A stretch of DNA of 64,000 bases from NCBI GenBank assembly GCA_001942185.1, contig MKJV01000089.1, forward strand, positions 1 through 64,000, written 5' to 3'. Source of the DNA: Pseudonocardia sp. CNS-004. GTDB lineage: Bacteria > Actinomycetota > Actinomycetes > Mycobacteriales > Pseudonocardiaceae. Below, piece after piece: positions 30,231-39,821 of this stretch; within the stretch, counting starts at the first letter, position 1, and every line of letters starts with the position of its first letter. The translations under genes were made by a program, and so were the position numbers. The notes beneath the pieces were generated by a model. The model had not been told where the DNA came from, did no database searches, and worked only from the letters and a program-made list of their open reading frames with translations.

Positions 30231-31442
30231 CACGGCGCCTTCGGGTAGGTGAACTCGGCCTCCGCCGTGTCCGTCGGCAGCACGATGCGGATCTGCCCGT
30301 CGACGTACTGCTGGATGAGGTGGGCGCTCTGCGGGCGGCCCTGCGCGTCCCAGGACAGCGGGCCGACCACGGTGTCGACGGTGTTGGTGCGCAGCCAGTC
30401 GATCAGCCGCTGCTGGCACTCACCCTGCTCGGCACACCCGACGGCCTGCACGGCGGCCGCGACGACCTGGCCCGTGGTGTAGGCGTTCGCCTCGTCCTCG
30501 GTGGGCGGGGTGCCGTTGTCGGCGGTGTAGCGCTGCACGAACTCGACGTTGGACGGGTAGGGCGCTCCGGCGTGTACCCGGTGGGCGAGACGATGCCGTC
30601 GGTGCGGGACCCGATGGCCGCCGAGAACTCCGGGTTGGTCGGGGCGGTGGAGAACGCCGCGAGCTTCGGCTGGTAGGCGAGCTGCTGCAGCGCCACGATC
30701 AGGTTGACCGCGTCCTGGTACTGGGTGCCGCCCACGATGATGTCGGCCCGCGAGTCGGCGATCTGGGCGGCGATGGAGGAGAAGTCCGTGGTGTTCGGCG
30801 GATAGACCTCGTCCACCACGGTCCGGATCCCGGCCGCCTCCAGCTTCTCCTTCAGGCCGTATGCCGTGCCCTGGGCGAACGGGTCGTCCATCGCGGCGTA
30901 CGCGGCCGTGGTCGGACGCTGCCCCTCGGGCATGGCGATGATCGCCTCGGCGAGGTGGTCGTAGTGGTCGTTCGCGATGGCGGGGGCGGCGTAGAACAGG
31001 TTGTCGAAGCCCTGCTCGAAGACCTCGGCCGCGGCGCCCGCCGGCTCGACGAAGAGCATCCCGTACTCGCTCGCCACACGCGCCGACGGCACGACGAGGC
31101 GGGTGGAGAACGGGCCGAACACCAGGTCGACCTGGTCCTGGGCGATCAGCGACTCGTAGTCGGCCACCACCCGGTCGGCGTTGGACTGGTCGTCGAGGAT
31201 GCGCAGCTCCACCTGCCTGCCGAGCAGCCCGCCCGACGAGTTGACGGCGGCGGCCCACGCCTCGTAACCGCGCTGGACCCCCTTGCCGGGCTCGGAGAAG
31301 TCGCCGGTCAGGGGTAGCGAGATGCCGATCGTGATCGGCTCGGACGGGTCGCCGCCACCCGCCGCACCTCCGGAACACGCGGTGAGGACGAGCGCCGAGA
31401 CGCCGGCGAGACATCCCAGGCGTAGGGCGGTGCGGGCGTCAT
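30227..31442 (-). CDS. Substrate-binding lipoprotein of the Liv-type ABC importer
   Basis: About 405 residues, type I periplasmic-binding fold of the amino-acid/amide family: lipobox LTACSGG, then ITIGISLPLTGDFSEPGKGV, GLLGRQVELRILDDQSNADR, DLVFGPFSTRLVV and DIIVGGTQYQDAVNLIVALQ. The C-terminal domain continues in another frame after about 30570 (SNVEFVQRYTADNGTPPTED). ATG 31442 is followed almost at once by a frame change, so the exact N-terminus is uncertain. First gene of the eight-gene operon, behind two LacI operators. Such binding proteins also take sugars, urea, amides and aromatic acids, so the cargo need not be an amino acid. Confidence 0.88.
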
Positions 31443-31488
31443 CGGGGGGATCTCCTCCTCGTCGAGGACTGACACAAGCGACTGGCGT

Positions 31489-31509
31489 AAGCGCTTTCCG
31501 TAAGCGCTT
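31489..31509. promoter_or_regulatory. Two LacI operators between regulator and Liv-type operon
   Basis: AAGCGCTT occurs at 31489-31496 and again at 31502-31509, both inside GTAAGCGCTT(T/G), 13 bp apart (one helical turn plus). Palindromes with central CG are typical of LacI-family sites. They lie about 45 bp before each divergent gene. Confidence 0.75.
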
Positions 31510-31553
31510 GCGTAGAGTACGGTCGAGTCCGCGAGCTGGCAAGGGAGGCACTG

Positions 31554-32591
31554 ATGCCGAAGCCCCGGTCGGCGCCGCGCCTCGCTGACGTCGCGGCGCG
31601 CGCCGGGGTGTCGATCGCCACGGCGTCGCGCTCGCTCGCGGGCCGCGACGGGGTGAGCGAGGCCGTCGCCGCACACGTGCGCGAGGTGGCGCTGGGGATG
31701 GGCTACGTCGCCAACGTCCACGCGCGCACGCTCGCGGGCGGCGCCACGTCCACGGTGGGGCTGATCGTCCACGAGATCGGAGACCCGTACTTCTCCGAGA
31801 TCGCGAGCGGCGTCATCGGGGTGGCCGCGAAGCGCGGGCTCACCGTGCAGATCTGCCACTCGGGACGCGACCCCCGCAACGAGCTGCACCAGATCCGCAC
31901 GCTCATCGCCCACCGCACCGACGCGATCATCGTGGCGGGCTCCGGCTACACCGAGCCCTCCCTGCAGGCGGAGTCCAACGCGGCGCTCCAGGCGTTCCAG
32001 GAGGGCGGCGGCCGGGTGGCCGTCATCGGCCGCCACTTCATCGCCGCCGACTCCGTGCGCCCCGCCAACGAGGCCGCGGGCCACGCCGTCACCGCACACC
32101 TGCTCGAGCTCGGGCACCGCCGGATCGGTGTGCTCGCCGGCCCCGACGTGCTCACCACGGTGGTCGACCGGCTCGCGGGCGTCGCCACCGCGCTGGCGGC
32201 GGGCGGGCTGTCGATCGCCGACCTCCCGGTGCTGCACACCGACTTCACCCGCAACGGCGGGCACGCGGGCGCCGAGCGGCTGCTCGCCGAGCACCCCGAC
32301 CTCACCGCTCTGGTCGCGCTGAACGACGCCATGGCGATCGGCGTGCTGTCCGTACTGCGCTCCCACGGCATCGCGGTGCCCCAGCAGATGTCGGTGGCGG
32401 GCGTCGACGACGTGGCCGTCGCCGCCGACCTGGCACCCAGCCTCACCACCGTCCGGCTACCGATGACCGAGATGGGCGAGCTCGCCCTCACCATGGCCCT
32501 CAAGCCACCTTCGGCACGCAGGCGGCGCAAGAACACCGGCCACGAACTGATCGTGCGCGACTCGACGGGCCCGGCCCCCGCCGTCGGGTAG
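31554..32591 (+). CDS. LacI-family regulator of the Liv-type operon
   Basis: An intact 345-residue regulator: head PRLADVAARAGVSIATASRS (residues 9-28), hinge ARTLAGGATSTVGLIV, effector domain with ISVG-like core VHEIGDPYFSEIASGVIGVA and MSVAGVDDVAVAADLAPSLT. ATG 31554 has AAGGGAGG upstream. It faces the operon beginning at 31442 and probably represses both itself and that operon until a sugar-like ligand binds. Confidence 0.93.
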   Translation: MPKPRSAPRLADVAARAGVSIATASRSLAGRDGVSEAVAAHVREVALGMGYVANVHARTLAGGATSTVGLIVHEIGDPYFSEIASGVIGVAAKRGLTVQICHSGRDPRNELHQIRTLIAHRTDAIIVAGSGYTEPSLQAESNAALQAFQEGGGRVAVIGRHFIAADSVRPANEAAGHAVTAHLLELGHRRIGVLAGPDVLTTVVDRLAGVATALAAGGLSIADLPVLHTDFTRNGGHAGAERLLAEHPDLTALVALNDAMAIGVLSVLRSHGIAVPQQMSVAGVDDVAVAADLAPSLTTVRLPMTEMGELALTMALKPPSARRRRKNTGHELIVRDSTGPAPAVG

Positions 32592-32710
32592 CCGCTCGGC
32601 CACCGACACCCAGGCCACGCAGAGCCCGTCGACAGCTCGTTCCCAGCTACGGCCGCCAGGGTCGGTGCCGGCCGCGGCGAGGGACCGCGGCCGGATCAGG
32701 AGATGTGGAG

Positions 32711-33073
32711 ATGCTGGACGTGCGGACCGGTCGGCGGTGGCTCCCCATACCCCTCACCGCGGCCGGCCTGGTGGTGCTGGCGGCGTGTGGAGGAAGCGAC
32801 ACCACGGTCCCGGCCACCGCCCCGGAGTCGACGGCGTCGGCCGACGCCGTCGCCGAATGCATGACCGAGCAGGGTGTGCCGGCGCCACAGGGAGGAACGA
32901 GGATCACCGGACCCCGTCAGGGCGAGCCGGGTCAGCCGCAGGGGGCGCCCGTGACCCGCCGCAACCCACCACCCGCGCCCGACGGCGTCGATCCCGAGAA
33001 GTGGGAGGCGGCGCTGGAGGCGTGCGGCCCCGTGGACGTGCGCCGGACCGTCGCCCCGGGAGAGGGTGCGTGA
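32711..33073 (+). CDS. Small lipoprotein, unknown function
   Basis: About 120 residues. A basic start (RTGRRWLP) precedes a hydrophobic stretch and the lipobox VLAAC, so it is likely lipidated and surface-anchored. The mature part is Pro/Thr-rich with AECMTEQGVPAPQGG and a second Cys (ALEACGPVD), a layout seen in many actinobacterial lipoproteins of unknown role. ATG 32711 suits the AGGAG at 32697 better than the GTG six bases earlier. A terminator-like stem follows. Confidence 0.7.
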   Translation: MLDVRTGRRWLPIPLTAAGLVVLAACGGSDTTVPATAPESTASADAVAECMTEQGVPAPQGGTRITGPRQGEPGQPQGAPVTRRNPPPAPDGVDPEKWEAALEACGPVDVRRTVAPGEGA

Positions 33074-33078
33074 TCGTC

Positions 33079-33125
33079 GGGCCGGCGCGATTCCCGACGC
33101 ATCCCGACGGGTTTCGCGCCGGCCC
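33079..33125. terminator. Terminator-like stem after the lipoprotein gene
   Basis: GGGCCGGCGCGA (33079-33090) pairs perfectly with TCGCGCCGGCCC (33114-33125), 12 bp, around a 23-base loop, starting 6 bp after the stop codon. Confidence 0.65.
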
Positions 33126-33240
33126 GGTGATCTTCGCGCGCAGACCGTCGACCGGTCGGCCCGCACAGCACACGCGGACGGACGATCAGATGCGGGGCCC
33201 CCCTCGATCGAGCGCGGAGGGGCCTGCCAAGGTTGGTCGA

Positions 33241-34928
33241 GTGCGACTCGTGTTCGGCCCCGACGATCTGGAGGAGTACTCCGCCGTTCGTGACCGCCTG
33301 CGCCTGCACATCGTCGCGTGGGCCCGCAGGCGGGGCATCGCGGTGGAGCCGTCACTGGTAGCGGCCGCCCTCGACCACAAACACAGCGTCGACGGCAGGC
33401 TCGGGCACTGGACCCGACGTCACGTCGCCGACGCACTCGCCGTGTGGTTCCCGCGCACCGTCGCGCTGCTCGAGGACGACCGCGACGCCGTCCCCACCGC
33501 GCTGCACGCGCTGATCGGCTTCCTCGACGACCACGACTGGCTCGATTCGCGCTCGGCACCGGCCGGTGAGCTGCACGAGCAGGTCCGCGACTCCACACCC
33601 GCGCTGTACGACGCGCTCGACGACGAACGCAACCACGACCTGGGCACGTTCTGGGCCGTGCAGATGCTGCGGCACGGGGTGGCGACGGCCGACCCGGCGG
33701 CGGTGGCGCGGTTCCTGCAGCAGGTGCACGCGGGCGAGCTGCAGATCGACCGGGCCGCGCTGGAGGAGATCCAGCGCAGGCACGCCGACGAGCCGCAGGA
33801 GCAGCAGCAGGAGGAACTGCCACCGGTGCTGCCGCCGAGCGCGGCGCAGATGCTCGCGGCCGCCGACTCGTCGGTCGCGCTCGCCCGGCTGCGCGCGTTC
33901 ACGCGCTGGGTACGGGCCGGACGCGCGCTCACCCGGGAAGGCAGACTGCTGCTGTCCGCGCCCGCGCCGTCGCCGACGCGCTGGACCTCGACCACTTCTC
34001 CCGCGACCGCGCCCGCACCAGCGACGACCTCCCCGAGATCAGCCTCCTGCTGGCGTGGGCCCGGCAGGCCCGGCTCGTCCGGGTGCTGCGCGGGCGGCTG
34101 GTGCAGGTGCGCAGCGCCGCCCCGCTGCTGTCGCGGCCGATCGAGCTGTGGCGGCGGGCGTTCGAGGCCGTCGGCGGGATCGGCGAGCACTTCGGCGGGA
34201 GCAACGTGTTCGGGGCGCCGTCGCTGTTCGGGATGAGCCTCGGCGAGGCCTACCCGATCCTGCTGTACCAGCTGTACGCCGCGGGCGGCGAGCCGATCCC
34301 GGTGGAGCGGTTCCACCGGGCCGTGCGCGAGACGGTGAACGACCGGATGGGCTGCGTCGTCGACGACCTCGCGGGCGACGTCGAGCACCGGCTGTGGCGC
34401 CGCGACGTCACCGCGCTGCTCGACGCGCTGGAACTGCTCGGCGCGGTCCAGCTGTCGGAAACCCTCGGCGTGGAGGACGGCGAGGGCATGAGCGAGCTCA
34501 TCGCGCTCGCCGGGCGCGACGACCCGGACCCCACGCTCGTCGCCCTCACACCGATCGGGATCTGGGCGGTGCGGGAGATGCTCGTCGAGCGGGGGGTGCA
34601 CGCGCCGCTGGTCGGCGAGCTCGCCGACGAGGACATCGAGTACGTCTGCGTGCGGATGGCGGGCGTGAGCCGCGAGGTCGCCGAGGCCGAGCTCTCGGCG
34701 TGGGTGAAGGCCCGCTCCGGGCGGGCCGCGAGCCACGAGATCATGCGCTACCTGCAGCGCGCCGAGGTCCCTGCCCACCGCGAGCTGGCCCTCTTCGCGC
34801 TGTCGCGCTGCGGCGCACCGGGGCGGGAGACCAACCGCTGGCGGGCCCGGGTGAGCGCCGCACTACGGGCCCCCGCGAGCGGCGCCCAACCCCGCGTGGA
34901 GTGCGACGCACGGCTGGCCCGTCCGTAG
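33241..34928 (+). CDS. Large helical protein of unknown function, frameshifted
   Basis: About 562 residues from GTG 33241 (an in-frame ATG at 33190 would add 17). It is predicted all-helical, with no signal peptide or membrane segment. Features: IVAWARRRGIAVEPSLVAAA, ALAVWFPRTVALL, a Gln/Glu-rich linker at about residues 180-195 (PQEQQQEELPP), then FTRWVRAGRALTREGRLLLS. After one missing base near 33960 it continues ADALDLDHFSRDRARTSDDL, FGAPSLFGMSLGEAYPILLY and a C-terminal HEAT-like helical stretch. Winged-helix-like pieces (GRALTREGRLL; LLDALELLGAVQ) hint at tandem HTH units. I do not recognise it. Confidence 0.65.
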
Positions 34929-35031
34929 CGCCTGCTCACACGTTCGGGTGACAGTGGCTGCATCCCGTGACAACTTCGCACGCGCGCACGACTACGGAGG
35001 CGAACAGGGAGCGCCGAGAAGAGGAGCTGAC

Positions 35032-35310
35032 GTGGCCACGCCCGACCCCTACCAGCAGTGGTCCGGGGCCCCGAAGCATTGGGTTCACGTCCCGGCGCAG
35101 CGGCACCGGTCACCCTCGGCCGACCAGATCGACGCCGCCACTGGTGAACCGGGCGGCGAGCAGACCGGCACGCCCCGCGGGGAGTGGGTGGTGGCCGCTG
35201 TCGCACTGGCCGTTGCGGTTGCCGTGGTCGTCCTGATCGGCAACGGGCGGGCCGTCACCGAGGGCGATGTCCTTCCCCAGGAGCCCACGATCGGCTCATT
35301 CGTCCCGTAG
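35032..35310 (+). CDS. Small single-pass membrane protein
   Basis: 92 residues from GTG 35032, which follows GAGGAG. A polar N-terminal half (YQQWSGAPKHWVHVPAQRHR) is followed by one membrane helix (VVAAVALAVAVAVVVLIG) and a short outer tail. Function unknown. Confidence 0.6.
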   Translation: MATPDPYQQWSGAPKHWVHVPAQRHRSPSADQIDAATGEPGGEQTGTPRGEWVVAAVALAVAVAVVVLIGNGRAVTEGDVLPQEPTIGSFVP

Positions 35311-35361
35311 CCTGAACTGGTTGGCTGTAGCGACGGACGGATCACCGGCCTGGGGGTGGTC

Positions 35362-35694
35362 ATGCGCGCGATCGTCGCCGCGGTTCTCGTCGCCGCCGGC
35401 TCGATGCTCCTCGCCCCGGGAGTGGCCACGGCCGACCCGGACCGCTACGAGGTGCGCAAGTCGTGGAAGCTCACCTACTCCGACGGGGAGCCGAGGATCG
35501 TGCCCCACGCCGAGGACGGCGTCGTGGAGCTCACCTGCCACAACGAGGACCAGATGACGGACTGGTGGATCAACGACGAGGATCTCGTCGACCGGTCGTG
35601 GAAGAAGGCCGACGGCACCGGCGTGCAGGTGCGGCCGGAGTTCGACGGGAAGCCCGCGACGTTGAAGATCACGCTCGAGTGCGAGGAGATCTGA
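35362..35694 (+). CDS. Small secreted protein with signal peptide
   Basis: 110 residues. MRAIVAAVLVAAGSMLLAPG then VATADP is a standard Sec signal peptide with cleavage after ATA. The mature 85 residues are acidic and beta-rich with two Cys (ELTCHNEDQ; LECEEI) that could pair. No recognised family. Confidence 0.65.
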   Translation: MRAIVAAVLVAAGSMLLAPGVATADPDRYEVRKSWKLTYSDGEPRIVPHAEDGVVELTCHNEDQMTDWWINDEDLVDRSWKKADGTGVQVRPEFDGKPATLKITLECEEI

Positions 35695-35700
35695 CGCGGA

Positions 35701-36211
35701 TCACGCGTCCTCGTCGACGACGATCTCCTCGAGGACGCCCGCCTCGATGTCGAGCACGAACCCGCGCACGAGGGTGTCCGGGTGCAGGAACGGGTCGTGG
35801 CGCAGCTGGACGATGTCGCGCCGCACGCTCAGCGCCGGATCCCGGAACGCGTGGGTGCGCCACGGCGGCCGCATCCCGGTCTCCGTCGCCAGCTCTTCGC
35901 AGAAGTCGTCGTCGGTGAACGTGGCGAGGCCGCACCCGTTGTGCTGGACGAGCAGCACGTCGCGGGTGTCCAGCTTGCGCTGGCTGATCGTCAGGGACCG
36001 GATCATGTCGTCGGTGACCACACCGCCCGCGTTCCGCAGCACGTGGGTCTCCCCGATGTCCATCCCGAAAGGGCGAACACGTCGATCCGCGAGTCCATGC
36101 ACGTCAGCACGGCCGTGCGCAGCGACGGCGGGACCGCCAGCCCACAGCGCTCGCCGCGGCCAGCCGTCCACCGCCGGCCTCGTACCGCTTGATCAGCTCC
36201 TCGGCGCTCAC
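35701..36211 (-). CDS. Beta-carbonic anhydrase (Rv1284-like), two frameshifts
   Basis: About 170 residues. Zinc and active-site motifs are TCMDSRIDV (Cys-x-Asp-x-Arg) and LLVQHNGCGLATF (His-x-x-Cys), with HVLRNAGGVVTDDMIRSL between them; this is the small actinobacterial beta-CA type like M. tuberculosis Rv1284. It interconverts CO2 and bicarbonate. Bases are missing near 36145 and 36070. GTG 36211 opens SAEELIKRYEAGG. Downstream neighbour converges. Confidence 0.85.
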
Positions 36212-36293
36212 GGCACCAATTAAGCACGCCGCAGCGCCCGGCGACCCCCGTGGGTGCTACGTCACCGCCGGACGGGCCCGGCCGGCCCGCGTG

Positions 36294-36358
36294 CTGATCG
36301 CCGCAGGTGGTGCCTCGGCGACAGATCCGTCCGCCCCCACACCACTCCTGGCGATCAC
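36294..36358. repeat. Imperfect inverted repeat, TGATC-type family, copy C
   Basis: Left arm CTGATCGCCGCAGGTGGTG (36294-36312) matches the complement of 36340-36358 at 14 of 19 positions. It lies in the spacer between the arabinofuranosidase stop and the carbonic anhydrase start. Confidence 0.5.
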
Positions 36359-36417
36359 CCGAACGAGATCGCCCCGACCACCCGGCCGCACGCCCCGGGA
36401 GTGCCGTTCGTCCAGCG

Positions 36418-37941
36418 TCAGGGGCGGGCCAGCTGAACCACGGCCCAGGACAGCGGCGGCAGCGTGACCGTCGCCTGCCCGTCCGCAACCTCGACGCCGT
36501 CCAGCGGGCGCAGGCCTACCCGGTCCTGGTGCCCGTCGTCGTTCGTCGTGTGGCGGTCCTGGCCCTCCGCCGCGGCGAGCACCGCGGCGTGCTGCACGCG
36601 CAGCTCGCCGAAGCCGCGGACGCCGACCTCCACCGTGGCGGCCTCGGCCTGGTCGCGGTTGGCGAGGAACAGCGCGACCGTGCCCGTCTCGGCGTCCCAG
36701 GTGCCGGCGGCGTCCACCAGGTCGACGTCGCCGAAGCGGGGTGTCTCGTAGCGGTCGCTGCGGGCGCGGACGTCCAGGATCTCGCCGGCGGCGCGCCTGC
36801 GGACCTGCTCGAACGGGTGCGCGATCGCCTGCTTCCACGCCGGGCCGCCCGGCTCGCTGCGCAGCAGGCCGATCACGTTCACCAGCTGCGCCTGGCAGGC
36901 GACGGTGACGCGGTCGCCGTGGCGGAGCAGCGAGTTCAGCAGGGTGCCGACGACCACGGCGTCGGTGATCGAGTACTCGTCCTCGATCACCCGTGGCGCC
37001 ACCTCCCACTCGCTCTCGCCCTTCGCGATCGCGGACGCGCGGTGGCGCGACTGGTACCAGACGTTCCACTCGTCGAAGGAGATGTCGATGCGCTTGCGGT
37101 GCTTGCCACGGGCCCGCACCGCGTCAGCGGTGGCGACGACCGACTCGATGAAGGTGTCCATGTCCCGGGCGCAGGCGAGGAAGTCGCCCAGGTCGTCGTG
37201 CTCCTGGTAGTAGGCGTGCGCGGAGATGTAGTCGACCTGGTCGTAGGTCTCCTCGAGCACCACCCGCTCCCACTCGCCGAACGTCGGCATGGCGTACTTC
37301 GAGCTGCCGCAGGCCACCAGCTCGATGCGCGGATCGACCAGCCGCATGGCACGCGCGGTTTCGGCGGCCAGCCGCCCGTACTCGGCGGCGGTCTTGTGGC
37401 CGACCTGCCACGGGCCGTCCATCTCGTTGCCCAGGCACCACAGCTTGATGTCGAACGGGTCGGCGTTGCCGTGGGCCCGGCGCAGGTCGGAGAACTTCGT
37501 GCCACCGGGGTGGTTGGCGTACTCCAGGATGTCACAGGCCTCCTGGACGCCGCGGGTGCCGAGGTTGACCGCCATCATCGGCTCGGTGTCCGCCGCCTTC
37601 GCCCAGCGGGCGAACTCGCCGAGGCCGAACTCGTTCGTCTCGATCGTGCGCCAGGCCCGGTCGAGCCGGCGCGGACGCTCGTCCTTCGGCCCGACACCGT
37701 CCTCCCAGTAGTAGCCCGAGACGAAGTTGCCCCCCGGGTAGCGCACGACCGTGGGCCCGAGTTCGCGCACCAGGTCGAGCACGTCGGTGCGCAGCCCGTC
37801 CGCGTCGGCCTTCGGGTGGCCGGGCTCGTAGATGCCGGTGTAGACGCCGCGGCCCATGTGCTCGACGAACGTGCCGAACAGGCGCGGTGGAACGGGCGCG
37901 ATCGTGAAGTCGGGGTCGACGGTCAGGCGTGCGCGGGGCAA
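36418..37941 (-). CDS. GH51 alpha-L-arabinofuranosidase, intracellular
   Basis: An intact 507-residue glycoside hydrolase family 51 enzyme: VRYPGGNFVSGYYWEDGVGP, the acid/base Glu in LWCLGNEMDGPWQ (about residue 172) and the nucleophile Glu in ISFDEWNVWYQ (about residue 291), then a beta-sandwich C-terminal domain ending LPPLSWAVVQL. No signal peptide, so it trims arabinose from oligosaccharides after import. Start TTG 37941. It lies 25 bp after the second permease gene and is the last gene of the ABC operon. Regulation by the LacI protein at 41195 is likely. Confidence 0.93.
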   Translation of the reverse strand: MPRARLTVDPDFTIAPVPPRLFGTFVEHMGRGVYTGIYEPGHPKADADGLRTDVLDLVRELGPTVVRYPGGNFVSGYYWEDGVGPKDERPRRLDRAWRTIETNEFGLGEFARWAKAADTEPMMAVNLGTRGVQEACDILEYANHPGGTKFSDLRRAHGNADPFDIKLWCLGNEMDGPWQVGHKTAAEYGRLAAETARAMRLVDPRIELVACGSSKYAMPTFGEWERVVLEETYDQVDYISAHAYYQEHDDLGDFLACARDMDTFIESVVATADAVRARGKHRKRIDISFDEWNVWYQSRHRASAIAKGESEWEVAPRVIEDEYSITDAVVVGTLLNSLLRHGDRVTVACQAQLVNVIGLLRSEPGGPAWKQAIAHPFEQVRRRAAGEILDVRARSDRYETPRFGDVDLVDAAGTWDAETGTVALFLANRDQAEAATVEVGVRGFGELRVQHAAVLAAAEGQDRHTTNDDGHQDRVGLRPLDGVEVADGQATVTLPPLSWAVVQLARP

Positions 37942-37966
37942 CCGGATTCCTTCCTCAGGGGGTGTG

Positions 37967-38887
37967 TCACGTTCCGCCGAGGCCGGTGGTGGCGACCCCG
38001 CGGATGATCTGGCGCTGGAACAGCATGAAGACGACGATCAGGGGCAGGCCCGCGAGGATCGCCGAGGCCATCACCTGCGCGTAGCGGACGCCGAACGCGC
38101 TCTGCACCTGCACGAGCCCGACCGGGAGCGTCATCAGGCCGGGATCGGAGGTGATGATGAACGGCCACAGGAAGTTGTTCCAGGCGTGGATGAACACGAA
38201 GATCGCCACGGCGGCGAGGATCGAGCGCGACAGCGGCAGCACGATCTGCAGGAAGATCCGCAGCGACCCGGCGCCGTCGACGCGGGCGGCCTCCTCCAGC
38301 TCGTGCGGGATGCCGTCGAAGAACTTCTTGAGGATGAACACCATCGCCGGCAGCACGAGCTGCGGCAGGATGATCCCGGCGTAGGTGTCGGCGAGACCCA
38401 TCGCGAGCATCTGCCGGTAGAGCGGCACGATCAGGATCTGCGGCGGCACCATGATCCCGGCGATCGTCAGCGCGAAGAGCGCGTTCCGCCCGCGGAAGCG
38501 GGTGCGCGAGAACCCGTAGGCGGCCGCGGCGGACAGCGCGACGGTGAGCACCGTGATCACCACCGTGACCACCGTGCTGTTGACGAACCAGGTGACGAGG
38601 TTCCCGTCGGCGAGCACCGAGGCGTAGGCCTGGAGGGTGAACCCGCGGTCGGGCACGACCTCGAGGGGCACGACGGTGGTGTCGGCCTCCTGCTTGAGGG
38701 AGGTGACCACCGCCCAGAAGAGCGGGGCCAGCCAGAGCACGGCCAGCACCGCGAGCGCGGTGATGATCCCCGCCCGTGCCAGCGGGGTGTAGCGCCGGAT
38801 GTCCGTCTGCTCGGCGGACCGCGATCGGCGGGCTCGGGGCAGGACGGGGGCCGTGGCGGGGTTCGCGGTGTCGGGGGCGGTGGTCAC
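37967..38887 (-). CDS. Sugar ABC permease, MalG type
   Basis: An intact 306-residue permease with six helices and the coupling loop HELEEAARVDGAGSLRIFLQ (EAA motif). GTG 38887 overlaps the stop of the MalF-like gene. Partner of the permease at 38884-39821; the ATPase is not in the operon, so a shared MsiK-type ATPase elsewhere in the genome is expected, as usual in actinobacteria. Confidence 0.92.
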   Translation of the reverse strand: MTTAPDTANPATAPVLPRARRSRSAEQTDIRRYTPLARAGIITALAVLAVLWLAPLFWAVVTSLKQEADTTVVPLEVVPDRGFTLQAYASVLADGNLVTWFVNSTVVTVVITVLTVALSAAAAYGFSRTRFRGRNALFALTIAGIMVPPQILIVPLYRQMLAMGLADTYAGIILPQLVLPAMVFILKKFFDGIPHELEEAARVDGAGSLRIFLQIVLPLSRSILAAVAIFVFIHAWNNFLWPFIITSDPGLMTLPVGLVQVQSAFGVRYAQVMASAILAGLPLIVVFMLFQRQIIRGVATTGLGGT

Positions 38888-39821
38888 GGTTCACTCCTGC
38901 GGCTGAGCCGGGCCTGGACGAGGGCGATCAGGATGATCAGCACGAAGAACACGTAGGAGATGGCCGACGCGTACCCCAGGCGGTAATCGGTGAACCCGGT
39001 GTCGTAGATGTACTGCACGATCGGCGTCGCCGACCCGCCCGGCCCCCCGTTGGCCCGGTAGAGGATGTAGGCCTGGTCGAACAGCTTGAGCGAGGCCAGC
39101 ACCTGCAGCACGATCACCAGCCCGGTGGTGCGGTTCAGCAGCGGGAGCGTGATCCCGAACAGCCTGCGCCATCCGCCGCGCCGTCGATCTCCGCAGCCTC
39201 GTACAGCTGAGCCGGGATGGCCTGCAGGGCGGCGAGGTAGAGCAGGAAGTTGAACCCGATCGTCCACCAGACGGTGAGCAGGACGACCGACCACAGGCCC
39301 ACAGCCGGATCGCTGAGCCACCCCACCTCGGGTAGCCCGATCCCCGTCAGCACCGCGTTGATCAAGCCGTAGTCGCCGGAGAAGAGCCACTGCCAGATGA
39401 GCACGACCGTGGCCACCGGCAGCAGGAACGGCGCGAAGTACGCGAAGCGCCAGAACCACTGCCCCCGCACCCCGGTCTGCACGAGCAGCGCCATCACCAG
39501 CGCGATCACGACCAGCGGGATCGTGCTGCCGATCGTGAACAGGACCGTGATGCCCAGCGTGCGCCAGACCTCGGCGTCGGCGAACAGGCGGACGTAGTTG
39601 TCGAGCCCGACGAACCGCGACTCGGCCCGCACCAGGCTGGTGTCGAAGAAGCTCAGGCCGAGGCCGTAGAGCAGCGGCCACAGCACGAACGCGGCGTAGA
39701 CCGCCATGAACGGCAGGACGAACCAGATCCCGCCGCGCCCGCCCACGAGGCTCGGCCCTCGCCGCGGGGCGGTGGGCTGCTCGACGCGACCCGGCGCAGT
39801 GACCGTCATCCCGGCGGTCAC
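38884..39821 (-). CDS. Sugar ABC permease, MalF type, frameshifted
   Basis: About 312 residues: WFVLPFMAVYAAFVLWPLLY (first helix), LGLSFFDTSLVRAESRFVGL, and LYEAAEIDGA (EAA loop) continuing after one missing base near 39175 as WRRLFGITLPLLNRTTGLVI. GTG 39821 overlaps the binding-protein stop. Pairs with the MalG-like subunit. Confidence 0.9.
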
